Translations under genes and position numbers: made by a program | Notes under the pieces: generated by a model | Databases searched by the model: none | The model's input: the letters and a program-made list of their open reading frames with translations, nothing else | Told to the model about the DNA's origin: nothing | Origin: Halobacteriales archaeon YIM A00013 | GTDB lineage: Archaea > Halobacteriota > Halobacteria > Halobacteriales > Haloarculaceae | Assembly (NCBI GenBank): GCA_025041195.1 | Contig: JAKCFM010000001.1 | Span: 744,001-808,000 of the forward strand | DNA length: 64,000 bases | Direction of reading: 5' to 3' | Part shown: one piece after another, positions 28,287 through 36,746 of the stretch | Layout of the letters: each line of letters begins with the position of its first letter | Numbering within the stretch: the stretch's first letter is position 1

Positions 28287-29377
28287 AGCTGATGCACCTC
28301 CCGGTTGCGAAGGAGATAGAGGAAAAACGGCGCCCCCAGGGCTGCCGTCACGATCCCCACTGGAAGCTGTGCTGGGCCACTGCGAGCAAGTGTGTCGGTT
28401 GCGACCAGAAAGATCGCACCCGACAGCGCACTCGTCGGGAGCAAAATTCGGTGGTCCGGGCCAACGACGAGCCGAAGCATATGCGGAACGATCAATCCCA
28501 CGAATCCAATAACTCCAGCGACCGCCACGGCAGCAGCGGTTGCGAGGCTTGCAAGCCCCAGCAACACCTGTTTGGTCCGCTCGACATCGATCCCAAGCGT
28601 GATCGCCTGTTCTTCACCGAGTAACAACACGTTCAGATCGCGACTATAGCCAACAAGGACACAGAACGCCGTCCCCGAGCCGACTGCCGCCACCCCAACA
28701 TCGCCCCAGGTCGCTGCGGCCAGATCTCCCATCAACCAGTGTAACACGGTTTCGACGCTCTCTCCCGCGTGGAGGAGCAGATACGACACCACAGCGCCGA
28801 GAAACGTCTGTACGGCGACGCCCGCGAGCAACAACGTGGCGACCGGCGTTCGGCCGTCGCTACTCGCCAGGAGATAGACGCCAAAGGCGGTGACAATCGC
28901 AGCGAAAAACGCGATCAATGGCACGCCAAACGGCAGCGCAATCGGGAGGACGAGCACTGCGACTGCGCCAACGGCTGCACCAGAGGAGACGCCAATAATC
29001 GAAGGGTCGGCCATGGGGTTGCGGAACAGCCCCTGCATCACCGTCCCCGCCGTGGCCAACCCAAAGCCGACGGCGGCGGCCAGCGCGATCCGCGGGAGGC
29101 GAATCCGGGTGACGATCACCTGCGCCGATTCGCTGACAGCGAACGAAAATGGATGGACAAATTCAAGATCGATGCCTGGAACACTCAGTACTGTGCCACC
29201 AGCGTTAGCAGAGTGCATCCCAATGGATGTCGGAATCCCAATCTCGTTAAGCAGTATCTTACACACCGTGAGTGGATCGATGGCGACTGGACCGACGGTG
29301 ACACTCCAGACGACCGTTGCGACGAACGCCAGGAGCAACCAGAGGATCCACCAGCCTGTCCGTTTCCATCGATCCAT
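28283..29377 (-). CDS. btuC: Vitamin B12 ABC transporter permease (FecCD family)
   Basis: 364 residues with about ten membrane helices, the permease of the importer. Family signatures seen: RLPRIALAAAVGFGLATAGTVMQ, then FRNPMADPSIIGVSSGAAVG, and the cytoplasmic coupling segment GFVGLIVPHMLRLVVG. An extended loop between the first helix and RLPR is longer than usual. The ATG at 29377 is preferred to a TTG nine codons upstream. It is transcribed from the short region it shares with btuF, which is read away from it. Confidence 0.93.
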   Translation of the reverse strand: MDRWKRTGWWILWLLLAFVATVVWSVTVGPVAIDPLTVCKILLNEIGIPTSIGMHSANAGGTVLSVPGIDLEFVHPFSFAVSESAQVIVTRIRLPRIALAAAVGFGLATAGTVMQGLFRNPMADPSIIGVSSGAAVGAVAVLVLPIALPFGVPLIAFFAAIVTAFGVYLLASSDGRTPVATLLLAGVAVQTFLGAVVSYLLLHAGESVETVLHWLMGDLAAATWGDVGVAAVGSGTAFCVLVGYSRDLNVLLLGEEQAITLGIDVERTKQVLLGLASLATAAAVAVAGVIGFVGLIVPHMLRLVVGPDHRILLPTSALSGAIFLVATDTLARSGPAQLPVGIVTAALGAPFFLYLLRNREVHQL

Positions 29378-29437
29378 GTTCACAACCTGGTTTGGATTAG
29401 CCAAATATTTATTGCATCCGAATCCTCCACTCTGGTG
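29378..29437. promoter_or_regulatory. Shared btuC/btuF promoter with inverted repeat
   Basis: Only 60 bases lie between the two start codons. AAATATTTA at 29403-29411 is placed about 28 bases from both ATGs, so one AT-rich box may serve both leaderless promoters. TTTGG-ATTAG-CCAAA at 29391-29405 is a perfect inverted repeat overlapping the box and the btuC transcription start, as expected of an operator that would control both operons. Confidence 0.65.
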
Positions 29438-30502
29438 ATGAAACGACTAGTTGGACTGTTGATCGTTCTCGTCGTCGCAGCAATCGCACCGGCCACAGCG
29501 CTCCCAACGGAAGTGGCCGCACAAACTGACGGACCGACGTGTGCGATGCCATTTACCGCGACGGATGGGACTGGAACCGAGGTGACGATTGAAGCCGAAC
29601 CCGAACGGGTTGTGGCGCTGCAGCCAAGTGCGGCCCAGACCATGTGGGAAATCGGCTCACAGGAGAAGGTGGTAGGAATGCCCGTTGGGACGACCACGTC
29701 GTACCTTGAGGGGAGTGATTCGAAGACCGACATCACCGGCAGCGATGGCTACAGCGCGTCGGTAGAGAAGGTCGTCGCACAGGAACCCGATCTCGTGTTG
29801 GCACCAAACGCGGTCCCCAACGAGACGGTGTCGAAGCTTCGCAGCGCAGGACTCACCGTGTATAAGTTCGGCTTTGCGGCCGCAATCGACGACGTCGTCT
29901 CGAAAACCCTGCGCACGGGACAACTCGTCGGCAACTGTTCTGGCGCAGCCGACCGAGTCGATGCGATGAACGAGACCGTTGCATCGATTGAAACGGCCGT
30001 CAGCGACGCAGAGCAACCACGCGTTCTCTTCATGATGAGCGGCGGTTACACCCCCGGTGAGGGAACCTTCATCCATCAGCTCATCACCACGGCTGGTGGG
30101 ACGAACGTCGCTGCAGAGGCGAACATCACCGGCTATCAGCAGATCAATCCGGAAACGGTCGTTGCGGAGGATCCCGAGTGGATCGTCACCCAGAACCACA
30201 TGGAGTCCGTTCCGAACGGTACTGAGCTGTCCGCAACGACGGCTATGAACGAAGAGCAGATCGTGACTGTCAATTCGAACTTCGTCAGTCAGCCGGCGCC
30301 ACGCGTTGTGCAGCCCCTCTCGACGATGGCAAACGCGTTCCATCCCGACGCGGTTGCATCATCGACTGAGACGGCGTCGGATGCGGATAGCCACCCGTCA
30401 GCAACCGAGACGACCGAGACGAATGGCCCCGGATTTGGCGTTGTCGCCACGGTACTGGCCGTCCTCGCGCTACTTGGTGGGCTGTTCACCCGCGCGAACT
30501 GA
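29438..30502 (+). CDS. btuF: Vitamin B12-binding surface protein with PGF-CTERM tail
   Basis: 354 residues. A cleavable signal (KRLVGLLIVLVVAAIAPATA) precedes a periplasmic-binding fold: PERVVALQPSAAQTMWEIG, VVAQEPDLVLAPNAV and PRVLFMMSGGYTPGEGTF. The C-terminus has a Thr/Ser/Glu-rich stalk and then NGPGFGVVATVLAVLALLG with basic end, a PGF-CTERM signal, so archaeosortase would replace the helix by a lipid anchor. It delivers B12 to BtuC. The open frame extends far upstream but is non-coding there; the ATG at 29438 is right after the promoter box. Confidence 0.93.
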   Translation: MKRLVGLLIVLVVAAIAPATALPTEVAAQTDGPTCAMPFTATDGTGTEVTIEAEPERVVALQPSAAQTMWEIGSQEKVVGMPVGTTTSYLEGSDSKTDITGSDGYSASVEKVVAQEPDLVLAPNAVPNETVSKLRSAGLTVYKFGFAAAIDDVVSKTLRTGQLVGNCSGAADRVDAMNETVASIETAVSDAEQPRVLFMMSGGYTPGEGTFIHQLITTAGGTNVAAEANITGYQQINPETVVAEDPEWIVTQNHMESVPNGTELSATTAMNEEQIVTVNSNFVSQPAPRVVQPLSTMANAFHPDAVASSTETASDADSHPSATETTETNGPGFGVVATVLAVLALLGGLFTRAN

Positions 30503-30544
30503 CCAAGCCGAAAGATTGGTTTTCTGGCGACTGGTAGCCCATCT

Positions 30545-30823
30545 ATGGTCGAAAACGTGATCTGGCCGGCGGCGCTCGACGCAACCTGTTCGCGGAGTGA
30601 TGGGCGTCGCGTCCCAGAAGATCTCGCAGTCGAACGGCCGACCGTGGACGAAATCGCGTCTGCCGTCCAGCAGATCGGCTACGACGCGGTGATCGAACGT
30701 GACGTCACGTATCCCCGCGAGTACGAACCACGGGGTCGTGTACTCATCAAAAACGCCGACGACGCAAGCAAGAGCGACCTGTTGCAGGCAGTCGGCGCGT
30801 ACGTACAGGCGATCCGCGGATGA
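30545..30823 (+). CDS. srp19: Signal recognition particle 19-kDa protein
   Basis: 92 residues of the SRP19 family, which binds 7S RNA and helps SRP54 load. [19 protein letters not shown] is the conserved N-terminus; [15 protein letters not shown] matches the RNA-contacting loop of the archaeal proteins. The acidic sequence suits a halophile. Its last codons overlap the gar1 start (ATGA). Confidence 0.93.
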   Translation: MVENVIWPAALDATCSRSDGRRVPEDLAVERPTVDEIASAVQQIGYDAVIERDVTYPREYEPRGRVLIKNADDASKSDLLQAVGAYVQAIRG

Positions 30824-31062
30824 ACGCTTCCATCCAGCGCCTCGGTACCGTCGTCAACACTGCACAGAACCTCGCCGTCGTCAGGACGCCTGAATCCGCC
30901 TCGCCCTCGATCGGTACCGCAGTGATCGACGAATCGCTCGATGACGTTGGCCGGATCGTGGACGTGTTTGGCCCGGTTGAGCGGCCCTACGTCGCTATCG
31001 ATCCTCGCAGCGATACGCAGGTAGTGGGGCTGCTTGGCACCACGGTGTATGCCCGCCCCTGA
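30820..31062 (+). CDS. gar1: H/ACA ribonucleoprotein subunit Gar1
   Basis: 80 residues, a small beta barrel. The order [36 protein letters not shown] and RPYVAIDP is that of archaeal Gar1, which helps H/ACA guide RNPs turn uridine into pseudouridine in rRNA. Translation is coupled to srp19 by a four-base overlap, a pairing common in haloarchaea. Confidence 0.93.
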   Translation: MNASIQRLGTVVNTAQNLAVVRTPESASPSIGTAVIDESLDDVGRIVDVFGPVERPYVAIDPRSDTQVVGLLGTTVYARP

Positions 31063-31109
31063 GAGGTCGAACGCCGACGTTTAACTGGACTGGGCGTGAT
31101 TGGTCCGCT

Positions 31110-32018
31110 GTGAACCGACGTGTCGTCCCGTCCGTTATCGGAACGGTTGTGTTGTTTCTTCTCGTTCAGCTGGGTGCGATTGCGCTCGTCGTGCCGTTTC
31201 AGTCGGCCGGCTACCAGCCGGTGTCGAATCCATCAGATCCGACGAACTCGCTGTTGTATCTAGCGGGCGTTCTCGTCGCGACGGGAGTGATGCTCGCGGC
31301 GATTCGGTACGAACTCCGGTCGCTGATTCGACTGTTCGTCATCGGAGCGAGCGTCTTACTGTGTTACTATGTGTTTTCAGTGTTCGTGCCACCGTTCATT
31401 GCCCCCGGTGGGGTGCATGTTCTGGCGATTGCGCTCGCCACAAGCTGTGGAATCGTGCTCTGGCTCTATCCGGAGTGGTATGTGATCGACGCCATCGGTG
31501 CAATCATCGGGATGGCCGCCGCCGGGCTGTTTGGCATCAGCCTGGGCATCGTTCCAGCCCTGTTATTGCTCGGCGTGCTCGCCGTGTACGACGCGATCAG
31601 CGTCTATAAAACCGAGCACATGCTCACGCTCGCCGAGGGGTTAATGGCCCTGAAGATCCCGATCGTGTTGGTGATCCCGCTCACTCGCTCCTACTCGTTT
31701 CTGACGGTCGATGATGAAGAGCAACCGGACCGCGATGCACTCTATATCGGACTCGGTGATGCGGTGATGCCGTCAATTCTGGTGGCCAGCTCGATCGCAT
31801 TTCTACCGGTAGCGCCGATCATTGACGGTCTGGTGCTCACAGTTCCAGCGCTCTTTGCCATGGGCGGGACGATAGTTGGCCTGCTCGTGTTGATCAAACT
31901 CGTGCTCGCTGGGCGCGCCCATGCTGGACTGCCGCTACTGAATGGCTGTACGATCGTGGGCTATTTCGTCGGTGCGCTCAGCAGCGGGCTCTCGCTGCTC
32001 GAAGCCGCTGGCGTGTAA
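31110..32018 (+). CDS. Presenilin-type intramembrane aspartyl protease
   Basis: 302 residues with nine hydrophobic helices and a GTG start. The two catalytic motifs are AVYDAISVYK (Asp161) and GLGDAVMPS (Asp217), separated by a charged loop containing DDEEQPDRD, and the PAL-like motif of the family is represented by the final helix (AGLPLLNGCTIVGYF). It cleaves substrates inside the membrane, like PSH of Methanoculleus. The upstream srp19-gar1 pair is in the same direction, 47 bases away. Confidence 0.9.
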   Translation: MNRRVVPSVIGTVVLFLLVQLGAIALVVPFQSAGYQPVSNPSDPTNSLLYLAGVLVATGVMLAAIRYELRSLIRLFVIGASVLLCYYVFSVFVPPFIAPGGVHVLAIALATSCGIVLWLYPEWYVIDAIGAIIGMAAAGLFGISLGIVPALLLLGVLAVYDAISVYKTEHMLTLAEGLMALKIPIVLVIPLTRSYSFLTVDDEEQPDRDALYIGLGDAVMPSILVASSIAFLPVAPIIDGLVLTVPALFAMGGTIVGLLVLIKLVLAGRAHAGLPLLNGCTIVGYFVGALSSGLSLLEAAGV

Positions 32019-32023
32019 TTCGC

Positions 32024-33013
32024 TCAGCGACCATCGAGCGCATCGCTGGCCGCAGAAATCTCGATCTCGGTCCCCAGCCCCTCCTCTTGAGCACGATCGT
32101 ACAACATCGAGGCGACCGCAACGGTTTCAACGCCCGTTCCCCCGCTATCGAACACAGTGATCTCTTCTGGGGACGTTCGCCCGTCAACTGCGCCGGACAA
32201 CACTGCACCGAGATCGCCGTGGAGATGCGATTCGTCGATCTCGTTCTCCTCGATCGCCTGGAGAAAGGCTCCAGCATCGCGCATCGCCCTGTCTTCGAGA
32301 TCGGTCACGTATGTTGCACGCGCAACGGTTGTGGTGTCGATCTCGCGGACCCCCCGATCGTACTGGCCCATCGCCGTGACGTGCGTTCCAGGAGCAAGCC
32401 ACTCGCCGTCGAACACTGGCTCGGTGGCGTTCGTCGCCGTAATCACCACGTCGGCCCCGCGGACTGCTGTTTCGCTCGATTCGACTGGCTCGACAGGAAC
32501 CCCGATTCGGTCGGTCATTTCAGCCGCAAACGCCTCTCGGTTTGCCGCAGTCGGTGAGTAGACCTGGACCCTGTCAAACGATCGGACTGTGACCGTCGAG
32601 GCAACCTGTCCACGCGCCTGTGGACCGCTCCCGATGACGGCCAGCGTTTCGACATCCGGCCGAGCGAGCGCGTCAACGCCAACCGCTCCAACGGCCCCCG
32701 TTTTATACGGATTCATGCTCGCACCGTCGAGCAACGCGAGCAGTTGCCCACTCTCTCCGTCGAACAACGGCAACAGAAACTGCGCATCTTCGGCCTCGAA
32801 TCCGGCGGCGTAGATGTATCCCCCCATTCGACCAGTTTCCGGGAGGATGGAGAGATAGCTAGTAAGCATCCCACGTGGCGCATCTGACACCAGCTTTGTC
32901 CGTGGTTGGGCTGGCCCACGCTGTTGGTATCCCGAACGAACGGCAGCAACACAATCTTCTACCGAGAGCAACGACCGAAGCTCATCGCTGTGCAGTAGTA
33001 CAACAGTGGACAT
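32024..33013 (-). CDS. Ornithine cyclodeaminase/alanine dehydrogenase family protein
   Basis: 329 residues of the mu-crystallin family. GTGVETVAVA and the Rossmann motif VETLAVIGSGPQARGQ bind NAD(H); RGPAQPRTKLV provides the conserved basic substrate contact near the N-terminus and DVVITATNATEPVFDGEWL a typical stretch of the family. Members are ornithine cyclodeaminases, alanine dehydrogenases or ketimine reductases, and sequence alone does not separate them. Convergent with the presenilin gene. Confidence 0.9.
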   Translation of the reverse strand: MSTVVLLHSDELRSLLSVEDCVAAVRSGYQQRGPAQPRTKLVSDAPRGMLTSYLSILPETGRMGGYIYAAGFEAEDAQFLLPLFDGESGQLLALLDGASMNPYKTGAVGAVGVDALARPDVETLAVIGSGPQARGQVASTVTVRSFDRVQVYSPTAANREAFAAEMTDRIGVPVEPVESSETAVRGADVVITATNATEPVFDGEWLAPGTHVTAMGQYDRGVREIDTTTVARATYVTDLEDRAMRDAGAFLQAIEENEIDESHLHGDLGAVLSGAVDGRTSPEEITVFDSGGTGVETVAVASMLYDRAQEEGLGTEIEISAASDALDGR

Positions 33014-33055
33014 GTGCCAGAAAGGAGTCCACGGCTCTTAGTTCTATCCGACCGC

Positions 33056-33304
33056 TCACTCAGAATTGACTGGGTTCGTCTCAACGCGAGACGATGGAGG
33101 AGGTGACTGACTGGAATCCGTTTCGGTCCGAACTGTGCCAGTAGGGGTTCGGACGAACAGCGCGTGTCCCATACAACCGATCGCGATCGTTCCTGCGACG
33201 AAGATCGCGTGGTTCATCTCAAGTCCTGCGACGGTCAACACTCCCGATACGCCGAACAGGGACAGGGGGATAAGTCCCAGTACAATATCGTAGTATCCAG
33301 TCAT
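33056..33304 (-). CDS. Small two-helix membrane protein
   Basis: 82 residues with two helices (IVLGLIPLSLFGVSGVLTV and AIFVAGTIAIGCMGHALFV) and a polar, Pro/Ser-rich C-terminal tail outside the helices. It looks like the small haloarchaeal membrane proteins seen next to many metabolic genes. No function can be given. About 270 bases without a gene follow to its right, AT-rich and without features I can name. Confidence 0.65.
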   Translation of the reverse strand: MTGYYDIVLGLIPLSLFGVSGVLTVAGLEMNHAIFVAGTIAIGCMGHALFVRTPTGTVRTETDSSQSPPPSSRVETNPVNSE

Positions 33305-33573
33305 AGTCTACCATAACGTAGTGCATACTTCTGTAATAAGTCTTTCGCCGTCACCCACCTGTAGCTTAGAATATAGCCATCGCATACCCACAATGAAACA
33401 GTAGGAAAACCCTCTCATAACTTATGAAGATGTTAATCTCCTAATCGGGCCTCTTTCGGGCGGTTTTGAAAATATATAAATATTACGGCCATATTCAGTG
33501 ACAGCGCTCTGTCTAGTGACGATTAAACGCATATGAATCGAATCGCTTGCAGGCGATCACCGCCTTCCTGTGG

Positions 33574-34527
33574 TCACAACGGGTCCAGACCGTGTTGTTC
33601 TCGCAGCACGCTAACGTACGCAGTAATTCCAGCCTCAAGATCGTACGCAGGTTCGTAGCCCATATCGTTCTGAATCGCACTCATATCGAGCTGTTGTGTC
33701 CATGGGAGTTCCCCCGAATCGGAAACCTCAATTGTCGCGTTGGGGACGATAGATTCGACCATTTCTGCTGCGGTGCGTATCGTGGCACATTCTCCTCGAA
33801 CGTTGTACACCGCTTGCGTGAGTTCACTCTCATCGGTGAGCGTGGCCAACCGGAACGCAGTGGCGATGTCTTTGACGTACTGCCAGTCGATGATCTGATC
33901 ACCGTATTCGACGCTGAACGACTCATCGAGCGCTGGTCGTTCGATAAGTTCGGTGAGAAAGGCCGATCCGCCGGTCTCGCGGTACGGTCCATACGCAACC
34001 GTTGGTCGGAGACCGACCAGCGAACAGCCGTACTCACTGCTGTAGAGCCGCGCCTGGTGTTCGTTGTACGCCTTAGTGGCTCCGTACAGCGTATCGGGAT
34101 AGATCAGGGCATCTTCATCCACCCAGCCGTCGTATCGATCCGGTGGAGCATACACTGCGGCGCTTGATGCCCACGCAACCCGCTCGATCTGCGCATCACA
34201 GATTCGCGCAGCCTCGAACACGGCGTTAGTGCCGCCGATGTTCACCTCCTGTGCAAGCCGCGGGTTTTTCTGAGCGCCGTTTGTCAACAGCGAAGCCAGG
34301 TGAACGATGTGTGTCGTGTCAGTCTCTCTGACCGCACGTAGCACTGCCGTGGGGTCGGTCACATCACCACGCCGTATCGTCACTGCATCGCCGATACCGA
34401 GGCGGTCGAGAATCTCCTGGCCTGGAGAAACGTCAAACGCGACAACATCGTGGCCTTCCTGTTCGAATGTGGCCCCAACGTAGGAGCCGATGAACCCTGT
34501 CCCACCGGTGATGAGTACCGTAGCCAT
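33574..34527 (-). CDS. NAD-dependent sugar epimerase/dehydratase
   Basis: 317 residues of the extended short-chain dehydrogenase family. VLITGGTGFIGSYVG binds NAD(P). The catalytic serine lies in AWASSAAVYA and the Tyr-x-x-x-Lys is YGATKAYNEH. GLRPTVAYGPYRETGG is the sugar-nucleotide contact region. UDP-glucose epimerase-like enzymes have this layout, but the substrate cannot be read off. It is upstream in the row from an acetolactate-synthase-like gene in the same direction, so the two may share a transcript. Confidence 0.88.
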   Translation of the reverse strand: MATVLITGGTGFIGSYVGATFEQEGHDVVAFDVSPGQEILDRLGIGDAVTIRRGDVTDPTAVLRAVRETDTTHIVHLASLLTNGAQKNPRLAQEVNIGGTNAVFEAARICDAQIERVAWASSAAVYAPPDRYDGWVDEDALIYPDTLYGATKAYNEHQARLYSSEYGCSLVGLRPTVAYGPYRETGGSAFLTELIERPALDESFSVEYGDQIIDWQYVKDIATAFRLATLTDESELTQAVYNVRGECATIRTAAEMVESIVPNATIEVSDSGELPWTQQLDMSAIQNDMGYEPAYDLEAGITAYVSVLREQHGLDPL

Positions 34528-34611
34528 ACCACTCGATTCAACAAGGTAGTTGAAAACAATGCCGAATGCGTTTCATTTTTTAACCCATGCTACAACATTA
34601 ATATCTTCAGC

Positions 34612-36297
34612 TCACTCGTGGAGTCCACCAACACGTTCGTAGAACGAGGAGGCGAGCTGATCGCTCATCTGGACGGACGGGTCGATGGGGATGTCGACCA
34701 CGACCGGTCTGGACTGGCCGATTGCTTCACTGAGTGTTGATTCGAGCGTTGCTGGGTTTTCGATACGGATCCCGTGGGCGCCAAATGCCTCGGCAATGGC
34801 CACGAAATCAGTCTCGGGGAACGTGACGCCCGGAATCGACTCGTCCATCTGGCGGACCATACCAAGTCCGGCGTCGTTCAGGATGACGAACGTCGGCGCG
34901 CGGTCGTACTCGACGGCGGTTTCGACGGCGGTCATCGTCATTGCAAAGCCACCGTCGCCGGTGACACAGACAACATCGTTCTCCGTGGTGAGCGACGCAC
35001 TGAGGGCGGCCGGAGCTGCCCACCCCATTCCACCAACGCCACCACTACCGAAGTAGGTCGCCGGTGCGGCGGTCTGTAGATACTGCAGGAGCCAGAATCT
35101 GTTGTTTCCGGAATCAGCAGTGACAATTGTCTCTGCATCGATCGCGTTGGAGATGGCCGTCGCGGCGTGTTGTGGCGCGACGGTATCGCCGTCGTTTGCG
35201 GATGCCGAGGGCGTGAACGCAGATCGAGCGTCACGCGCTCGATCGAGTGCCCAGTCGTTTGTCCCACCATCGTGTTCTGCCAGCGCCCGTAGCGTGGCAG
35301 CCGCATCGCCAATCAGTCCGATAGCAGCTGGATACACCCACCCAGCGTTCCGGGGGTCCACATCGGCGTGAATGAGCGTCTGTTCGTCCGGTCGAATGAA
35401 ACCGTCGGCCAGCCAGTTCGTGTCCATGGGGTTCAACCGGGAGCCAACGACCAGTAGCACATCTGCCTCACTCACGATCTTGTTGGCCGGCTCGTGACCG
35501 AACGATCCGATGACGCCGGCCGCACGGTCGTGTGTTTCTGCGATCGTGGATTTGCCCAGATACGACGTGGTAACGACGGCGTCAAACGTTTCTGCCACCG
35601 CCAGGAGCTCCTCGTACGCAGCAGCCGCGTGGACACCGTTGCCAGCGACGATCACCGGACGGTCGGCCGCTGCGAGTTCGACACCAGCCTGTTCGAGATC
35701 GTCGATTGCAGGTCTCGCATGCCACGTGCGTGCCTGGGCATCGCCATCCCACACTGGTGGCATTGGATTGCTCGGATACTCCGCCGTGATCGCGTCGCCA
35801 TCGAAAACCACGGCGGTTGGTCCGGGCCGACCAGCCTGCGCGTGTTTGAACGCCAACTGGACCGCGCGGACGGTTTCGGCCGGCGTTCCTGGCTGCCACT
35901 GTTCTGTAGTGATTCCTTCAAGAACGGAGCCAATATCGAGCCCGCCGTAGTCGCCGCTAGCCTGTTGATACGGAGCAAGCTGTGCGTACTCACCGCGCTC
36001 AGACGCTTCGGTTAACACCACCATCGGTGAGGAGCCGAGTCTGGCTTCCATCTGCCCGATTGCACCAATGCTGGCGATCCAGGGGCCCTGTCCGGCGAGC
36101 ACGCCCGGCTTTCCGGTTCGTCTACCGTACAGCTCAGCCATCACGCTTGCCTGTCGCTCGTCTCGTGGACGAATCACCTCGATCGGAGACGCAGTCAGTG
36201 CCTCGAACAGTTCGATCACGCGACCGCCCGGATAGCCAAAGACGTACTCGACAGAAAGCGATTCTAACGTCTTGACAACTGCCTCGACGGTTCTCAT
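34612..36297 (-). CDS. Thiamine-diphosphate enzyme, acetolactate-synthase-like
   Basis: 561 residues of the ThDP-dependent decarboxylase/acetolactate synthase family. SVEYVFGYPGGRVIELFEAL holds the cofactor-activating glutamate region; the central domain has DRPVIVAGNGVH; GDGGFAMTMTAVETAVEYD and LNDAGLGMVRQ form the C-terminal Mg-ThDP motif (GDG...N). The usual PFVYFVN-like and RQWQ features of biosynthetic IlvB are absent, so it may be a different carboligase or decarboxylase. The ATG at 36297 gives a normal N-terminus; an upstream GTG at 36351 is possible. Confidence 0.88.
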   Translation of the reverse strand: MRTVEAVVKTLESLSVEYVFGYPGGRVIELFEALTASPIEVIRPRDERQASVMAELYGRRTGKPGVLAGQGPWIASIGAIGQMEARLGSSPMVVLTEASERGEYAQLAPYQQASGDYGGLDIGSVLEGITTEQWQPGTPAETVRAVQLAFKHAQAGRPGPTAVVFDGDAITAEYPSNPMPPVWDGDAQARTWHARPAIDDLEQAGVELAAADRPVIVAGNGVHAAAAYEELLAVAETFDAVVTTSYLGKSTIAETHDRAAGVIGSFGHEPANKIVSEADVLLVVGSRLNPMDTNWLADGFIRPDEQTLIHADVDPRNAGWVYPAAIGLIGDAAATLRALAEHDGGTNDWALDRARDARSAFTPSASANDGDTVAPQHAATAISNAIDAETIVTADSGNNRFWLLQYLQTAAPATYFGSGGVGGMGWAAPAALSASLTTENDVVCVTGDGGFAMTMTAVETAVEYDRAPTFVILNDAGLGMVRQMDESIPGVTFPETDFVAIAEAFGAHGIRIENPATLESTLSEAIGQSRPVVVDIPIDPSVQMSDQLASSFYERVGGLHE

Positions 36298-36421
36298 GGC
36301 TGTCTCCTGTGTGGTGATTCGGGACGCAAACTCTGTTTCGGGACCATCCACTCCCTAGGCGTTGTGACGAACTATTGTTCTAGGGGTATCGGAACGAAAC
36401 TATTGTCCCGACTGGATTGTG

Positions 36422-36700
36422 TTACCCGCCGCTCACGGGTGGAAAGAGCGCCAATTCGTCGTCAGGACCAACGTCGGCATCGAAGCCATCACCAGTCAAA
36501 AATGGATCGTCGCCGTTCTGGAGCAATCGAATGTGGTTGTACAGCTCACCCTGTGGTGAAAACAGCTCGTCTTCGAGTTCAGGATGGCTCGTTAACAACG
36601 CATCCAGTGCATCTCGAATCGTCGCGCCCTCCTCGATCTCGACCGCCACCTCCTGATGGCCAGTGGCCTCACGGAGTGTGGCAAACAGCTTCCAGTGCAT
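36422..36700 (-). CDS. samp1: Ubiquitin-like small archaeal modifier protein SAMP1
   Basis: 92 residues with a beta-grasp fold and C-terminal VSGG. The start MHWKLFATLREATG and the end DELALFPPVSGG match SAMP1 of Haloferax volcanii. After adenylation by UbaA the diglycine is linked to lysines of target proteins or carries sulfur for molybdopterin. No partner genes are adjacent. Confidence 0.93.
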   Translation of the reverse strand: MHWKLFATLREATGHQEVAVEIEEGATIRDALDALLTSHPELEDELFSPQGELYNHIRLLQNGDDPFLTGDGFDADVGPDDELALFPPVSGG

Positions 36701-36746
36701 ATACAGCACTTTCGGTTACAGATACAAGAGCCTAGCCGTCTGCGCA

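Noticed and set aside
28769-29437. Upstream extension of btuF across btuC
   Set aside because: It is antisense to the conserved permease; the signal peptide and promoter place the start at 29438.
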